A stretch of 15,868 nt of DNA from NCBI GenBank assembly GCA_021739805.1, contig JAIPBB010000099.1, positions 1 through 15,868 of the forward strand. Direction: 5' to 3'. Both the position numbers and the translations under genes were made by a program. The stretch's first letter is position 1. Every line of letters starts with the position of its first letter. The DNA is from Saprospiraceae bacterium (GTDB taxonomy: Bacteria; Bacteroidota; Bacteroidia; Bacteroidales; JAIPBB01). Under the pieces are notes generated by a model. That model made no database searches. It saw only the letters and a program-made list of their open reading frames with translations, and was not told where the DNA came from. Shown here piece by piece: positions 12,636 through 15,868 of this stretch.

Positions 12636-14288
12636 ATGTCTTTAAATAAAAAAATGAAAACCATATTTCATCTTACAATATTTTCGATGGTGATTCTTTT
12701 AGTTTCTTGTAAGGGAGATATGAAACCACCTGAAAATAAAACTGTTTTCAAATATAATGAATCTGCCGGTATCACTTCTCTTGACCCTGCATTTGCTAAA
12801 GACCAGGCTAATATTTGGGCAACAAATCAAATTTTCAATGGCTTAGTTCAGTTGGATGATGATTTGAAAATTTTACCTTGTATTGCTAAATCATGGAAAA
12901 TTTCAGAAGATGGTTTGGTATATACTTTTATTTTGAGAGATGATGTGTTTTTTCATAATAATGAAGGATTTAAAAATGGGAAAGGAAGAAGGGTTAAAGC
13001 ATCGGATTTTGTTTATAGTTTTAATAGAATTGTTGATGAAAAAATTGCATCTCCGGGTGCATGGGTTTTTAATAATATTAGAAATGATAGTAGTTTCTTT
13101 TTTAAAGCGTTAAACGACTCTACTTTGTCGATAGAGTTAAAACAAACTTTCCCACCATTCCTTGGATTATTGAGTATGCAATATTGCTCGGTTGTGCCAA
13201 AGGAAGTGGTTGAATATTATGGTAAAGATTTCAGAAAACACCCTGTTGGCACAGGTCCATTTTATTTTAAAATGTGGAAAGAAGGAGTAAAGCTTGTTCT
13301 TCTTAAAAATGATAATTATTTCGAATTTGATGCTGATAATCAATTACCTTATCTCGATGCTGTTTCCATTTCTTTTATTATTGATAAACAATCTGTTTTT
13401 CTTGAGTTTGTCAAAGGAAACATTGACTTCCTTTCAGGCATTGATGCTAGTTATAAAGATGAACTTTTAACAAATATCGGAGAACTTAATCCGAAACACA
13501 AAGATAAATTTCAGTTAATCACTCAGCCATATCTTAATACCGAATACCTTGGTTTTTTAATGGATACTACAAATTCAGAATTGAGAAAAAATCCTTTAAA
13601 GAAAAAAAAAATCCGGCAAGCAATTAATTATGGTTTTGACAGGAAGAAAATGATGCGATACTTGCGAAACAATATTGGAACTCCTGCAAACAATGGCTTT
13701 ATTCCAAAAGGAATGCCTTCGTTTAATGAAGAATTGGTAAAGGGATATTCTTATAATCCTGATAAAGCAAGACAATTATTAGCCGAAGCAGGCTATCCAA
13801 ATGGAGAAGGACTGCCAGAAATTTCTATTGCTACCAACTCATCTTACCTCGATTTGTGCAACTATATTCAATCTCAGCTTACTGAAATTGGAATGAAGGT
13901 AAAAATCGATGTTAATCCTCCTGCAACATTAAGAGAAATGGTAGCTCAAAGCAAACTCCCGTTTTTCAGGGCATCATGGATAGCCGATTATCCTGATGCT
14001 GAGAACTATTTATCTCTTTTTTATAGTAAAAACTTTTGTCCTGCAGGTCCAAACTACACACATTTTTCAAATGCCAAATTTGATGAATTGTTTGAAAAAT
14101 CGCAATTTGAAGTAAACGATTCAATTCGTTACAGCTATTATCAGCAAATGGATAAAATCATTATTGAAGAAGCCCCCGTTGTGGTTTTATATTACGACCA
14201 GGTGCTTAGATTTGCCCAGAAAAATATTGAAGGGCTTGGCAGTAATCCAATGAATTTATTAAGTTTGAAGAGAGTGAGGAAGTTCTAA
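12636..14288 (+). CDS. Extracytoplasmic solute-binding lipoprotein, oligopeptide/dipeptide (SBP family 5) type
   Basis: Family members capture peptides, or sometimes sugars or metals, outside the inner membrane and hand them to an ABC transporter. The protein has 550 residues, normal for OppA/DppA relatives. It opens with a lipoprotein signal (MKTIFHLTIFSMVILLVSC from the second Met), lipobox LVSC, lipidated Cys25 counting from the first Met. Family hallmarks follow: SLDPAFAKD near the mature start, LAKSWKISEDG-like strand (IAKSWKISEDGLVYTFILRD), HPVGTGPFYF, KKIRQAINYGFDRKKM and SYNPDKARQLLAEAGYPNGEG. No permease or ATPase gene adjoins, so it is an orphan in this window. The ATG at 12654 gives a more typical signal peptide and may be the true start. 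Confidence 0.9.
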   Translation: MSLNKKMKTIFHLTIFSMVILLVSCKGDMKPPENKTVFKYNESAGITSLDPAFAKDQANIWATNQIFNGLVQLDDDLKILPCIAKSWKISEDGLVYTFILRDDVFFHNNEGFKNGKGRRVKASDFVYSFNRIVDEKIASPGAWVFNNIRNDSSFFFKALNDSTLSIELKQTFPPFLGLLSMQYCSVVPKEVVEYYGKDFRKHPVGTGPFYFKMWKEGVKLVLLKNDNYFEFDADNQLPYLDAVSISFIIDKQSVFLEFVKGNIDFLSGIDASYKDELLTNIGELNPKHKDKFQLITQPYLNTEYLGFLMDTTNSELRKNPLKKKKIRQAINYGFDRKKMMRYLRNNIGTPANNGFIPKGMPSFNEELVKGYSYNPDKARQLLAEAGYPNGEGLPEISIATNSSYLDLCNYIQSQLTEIGMKVKIDVNPPATLREMVAQSKLPFFRASWIADYPDAENYLSLFYSKNFCPAGPNYTHFSNAKFDELFEKSQFEVNDSIRYSYYQQMDKIIIEEAPVVVLYYDQVLRFAQKNIEGLGSNPMNLLSLKRVRKF

Positions 14289-14295
14289 TCTGAAT

Positions 14296-14410
14296 TCAGT
14301 TTTCAGTAATCAGTATGCAGAGCATTGGAGTGGGTGAAGGGGAGATTGGGAGAGCCTGAGAGCGTGAGAATGCGCGAGCGTGAGAGTGGGTGAAAGGGAT
14401 AAGGGGTGAG
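14296..14410. repeat. Short heptamers followed by a purine-rich, G-run tract
   Basis: Directly after the preceding stop codon come tcagttt, tcagtaa, tcagtat, gcagagc, then about 90 bases nearly free of C with six runs of three or more G (for example gtgggtgaaggggagattggg and gtgggtgaaagggataagggg). GAGTGGGTGAA and GAGCGTGAGA-like words recur. No gene is seen. Confidence 0.6.
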
Positions 14411-14522
14411 TTTGTCTTCCTGTTTTGTGCACCACATCGACTCCCCAAAAATGCACACTTGAATATCAGTTGATTAAGGTTTAAAATTTTGAAATTTGGG
14501 TGTCCCCTTGTGAATTTAGGGC

Positions 14523-14871
14523 ATGTTTGTACGAAAAAAGAAGAATAAAAGCGATACACAGAGTATCCAGATAATATCAAAAATCAGGGGTAAATATAAA
14601 GTAATAAAAACCATAGGCTGTACAAAGACATCACGTGAAGAAGAGTTAATGGTTTTATTGGCTAATGCAGCATTGGAAAGGCTTGAAGGCAACCAATCAC
14701 TTTTTTGTTGAACACGATGATTTAGTTGTTGACAACTTTGTAAACAGCATAGCAAATGACCATTTACAGATAATAGGTTCGGAATTAATTCTTGGAAAAA
14801 TTTATGATAAAATAGGTTACCCCAAGGGTGGGTGTCCCAATGCACAAAACATGACAAATTACAAGCACTAA
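14523..14871 (+). pseudogene. IS4/IS1634-type transposase remnant, frameshifted and 3'-truncated
   Basis: The first frame (14523-14711) starts MFVRKKKNKSDTQSIQIISK and continues RGKYKVIKTIGCTKTSREEE, the typical N-terminus of Bacteroidota IS1634-group transposases. It stops at a TGA just after a T6 run at 14701-14706. The next frame continues the same protein: VEHDDLVVDNFVNSIANDHLQI, then IIGSELILGKIYDKIGY, ending near 14820. Removing one T would join the two. After IGY the sequence leaves the family and reaches a stop at 14871, so the DDE catalytic domain is absent. Only about 100 of the usual 500-600 residues remain. The left IS end was not located with certainty; GGGTGTCCC occurs both at 14498-14506 and 14831-14839. 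Confidence 0.7.
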
Positions 14872-14930
14872 ATAACAAATAAATTACAATGTTCAAAAAT
14901 ACAATAACCAAAATAATTTCATAGCAGTTA
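14840..14930. repeat. AT-rich fragment related to the repeat at 5975-6128
   Basis: ACAAATTACAAGCACTAAAT, AACAAATAAATTACAATG and TTCAAAAATACAATAACCAA resemble the reverse complement of the 5975-6128 foldback (AACAAATAACAAATAATAAG, CATAATGTTCAAAATTCC). It directly follows the point where the transposase is truncated. The remaining stretch to 14990 shows nothing recognisable. Confidence 0.35.
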
Positions 14931-14997
14931 TAATATCAATCCAAATGGACTTCCAGAGTCGGACAAGTGATTATTGATTTTTAAGTGTAATGCAAAA

Positions 14998-15033
14998 ATG
15001 CCTGATAATGAAAATATTTATCAGGCATTTTTT
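14998..15033. terminator. Bidirectional intrinsic terminator overlapping the end of the SLOG-like gene
   Basis: A perfect 10-bp stem, ATGCCTGATA (14998-15007) with TATCAGGCAT (15019-15028), has an 11-nt loop. A T-run follows on the plus strand and an A-run precedes it, giving a T-run on the minus strand as well. The TGA stop codon (15023-15021) and the last Ala codon of the leftward gene lie inside the stem. Confidence 0.8.
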
Positions 15034-15485
15034 TGTAGCTTTTCCAGAAATTTATAAGCTCTTTTATAAATTCCCGGGTAATTGCTTTCCCTTGCACCTG
15101 CAATATTGAGAGTTTTAATATTATAAATCCTAATCCATTGCATTAAACTATCAATCTCCGGTTCAGAACTTATATCAATCGAATAGAATGGCTTTTGCAA
15201 CTCCATTGCTCTCTTTAAAGTGTATTTTGTACCTTCATCAATATTTACTGAAAATAAAACCAAAGTGCCATCAGAGTCTTTAATATTCATTTCTGTACGT
15301 TCGGAATAATCAGATGTTTTGGTTTCAGCTAAGGGATATTTTTCAGGAATTATACCACTTTCATTAATGCGACCTTTTGGACACCATCCACCGCAAGGAA
15401 TATCGTTTTGAATTGCAAAGTCTAAAGCAGCCAAGTCAACACCTGTTTGTGCACCTGAAATTATTTTTGTAATTGATTTAATCAT
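15021..15485 (-). CDS. Putative molybdenum-cofactor-carrier protein (SLOG/YpsA-like fold)
   Basis: This is a 154-residue, single-domain cytoplasmic protein. It has SGAQTGVDLAALDFA (10-24), matching the SGGQTGVDRAALD nucleotide-binding loop of the family with Gly12 changed to Ala, then GGWCPKGR (32-39), the invariant-looking TSDYSERTEMNI (57-68), DGTLVL (72-77) and DEGTKYTLKRA (83-93) in place of the more usual GGT loop. Homologues are annotated as putative molybdenum carriers and belong to the SLOG superfamily that binds nucleotide-like ligands; the in vivo ligand is uncertain. A TAATTTTG -7 box ends only 4 nt before the ATG, predicting a leaderless or almost leaderless mRNA. No molybdenum genes are near. 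It is convergent with the transposase remnant. Confidence 0.85.
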   Translation of the reverse strand: MIKSITKIISGAQTGVDLAALDFAIQNDIPCGGWCPKGRINESGIIPEKYPLAETKTSDYSERTEMNIKDSDGTLVLFSVNIDEGTKYTLKRAMELQKPFYSIDISSEPEIDSLMQWIRIYNIKTLNIAGARESNYPGIYKRAYKFLEKLQKNA

Positions 15486-15489
15486 TGTT

Positions 15490-15497
15490 CAAAATTA
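15490..15497 (-). promoter_or_regulatory. Bacteroidota -7 promoter element abutting the SLOG-like gene start
   Basis: The minus strand reads TAATTTTG, an exact TAnnTTTG match, followed by AACA and the ATG. The expected transcription start falls at or next to the start codon. The stretch 15486-15707 is otherwise AT-rich with no supported gene. Confidence 0.4.
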
Positions 15498-15707
15498 TAA
15501 AAAGAATAATTGAAATATTGTTTTCTTTATTTGAAAAGAAAAAATTAAAACATTTTGTTATAAAAAAAATCGTTATTATATTTGCTTTAGTATTATGTGT
15601 TGTATTTTCCAAATAATTACAGCTATTAAGGCAATAATTATGGGACTTACAAAGCGTGAGCGTGATATGAGTTGAAGTATTTTAGATGAAAAACAGTCCT
15701 AAGCTTT

Positions 15708-15868
15708 CTATTTTACCATATACTCCTGCCATTTCACAATTAATACTTTCTCATTTTCAAGAAGTAAATATCCATAAAGAAAGTTTTTTTTATTTAAGTT
15801 TGTGCATATTAGTTCGTATATCAACCCATATACAAATATATACGCAATATAAACTAAGTTATAAAAAC
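15708..15868 (-). CDS. C-terminal end of an unknown protein, cut by the right window edge
   Basis: A minus-strand frame is open from the window edge to TAG at 15710-15708, 52 residues. It reads FYNLVYIAYIFVYGLIYELI, then CTNLNKKNFLYGYLLLENEK and VLIVKWQEYMVK. The final third alternates charged and hydrophobic residues like real protein (YLLLENEKVLIVKWQEYMVK); the first 20 residues are hydrophobic and may be a membrane segment or an artefact of AT-rich DNA. No family is recognised. The frame continues beyond the window, so its start and identity cannot be judged. It points the same way as the SLOG-like gene and ends 222 nt upstream of it. Confidence 0.4.
   Translation of the reverse strand, partial: FYNLVYIAYIFVYGLIYELICTNLNKKNFLYGYLLLENEKVLIVKWQEYMVK

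Noticed and set aside
14516..14911. 131-residue minus-strand frame
   Set aside because: It is antisense to the transposase remnant, whose plus-strand translation matches a known family.
15485..15616. 43-residue plus-strand frame starting at TTG, Lys-rich with a hydrophobic C-terminus (IIFALVLCVVFSK)
   Set aside because: It has a non-ATG start overlapping the start codon of the opposite gene, in very AT-rich DNA where such peptides arise by chance; not supported enough.

Overview
The window reads as low-GC Bacteroidota DNA. The evidence is: promoters of the TAnnTTTG (-7) type upstream of many genes, no obvious Shine-Dalgarno sequences, short lipoprotein signal peptides ending in a Ser-Cys lipobox, an IS4/IS1634-type transposase remnant of a kind common in this phylum, and protein families (phosphosulfolactate synthase, DUF368/PopT, GlmM with a GGEGNGG motif) that fit Bacteroidota. 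No taxon below phylum can be assigned from sequence alone.

Region 1 (1-1.7 kb) looks like the right end of an integrated mobile element. It holds two leftward DNA-binding genes (a winged-helix protein cut by the window edge and a small excisionase-type HTH protein), a ten-unit array with an exact 10-bp period just upstream of the excisionase promoter, a cluster of TACCCGAACGGGTA palindromes around a promoter that now drives only a 22-codon ORF, and a 20-nt piece matching the 3' end of a tRNA followed by a terminator. The last is what integration at a tRNA 3' end leaves behind.

Region 2 (1.7-9.1 kb) is chromosomal housekeeping. It has a small lipoprotein and a membrane-anchored J-domain protein (divergent), then a leftward block of TPR protein, phosphosulfolactate synthase, PopT-like undecaprenyl-phosphate carrier and shikimate dehydrogenase, with phosphohexomutase GlmM divergent from the block. 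GlmM (UDP-GlcNAc supply) and PopT (lipid-carrier recycling) both serve envelope synthesis, while ComA makes a sulfonate precursor.

Region 3 (9.4-14.3 kb) holds a cysteine desulfurase, an unrecognised TerB-like protein (leftward) and, divergent from it, a solute-binding lipoprotein of the oligopeptide family. Region 4 (14.3-15.9 kb) holds a decayed IS transposase, a molybdenum-cofactor-carrier/SLOG-like protein, and the C-terminus of an unknown protein running off the right edge.

The most striking property is the intergenic DNA. Nearly every gap downstream of a stop codon is filled with tandem arrays, mostly in a strict 7-bp register. Others are a 52-bp hairpin repeat, an alternating 14/18-bp array facing an inverted 11-bp array, and six copies of a 56-59 bp hairpin element. 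Several arrays run into the stop codon of the adjacent gene. The divergent promoter gaps carry none. The large set of small reading frames in these arrays is spurious.
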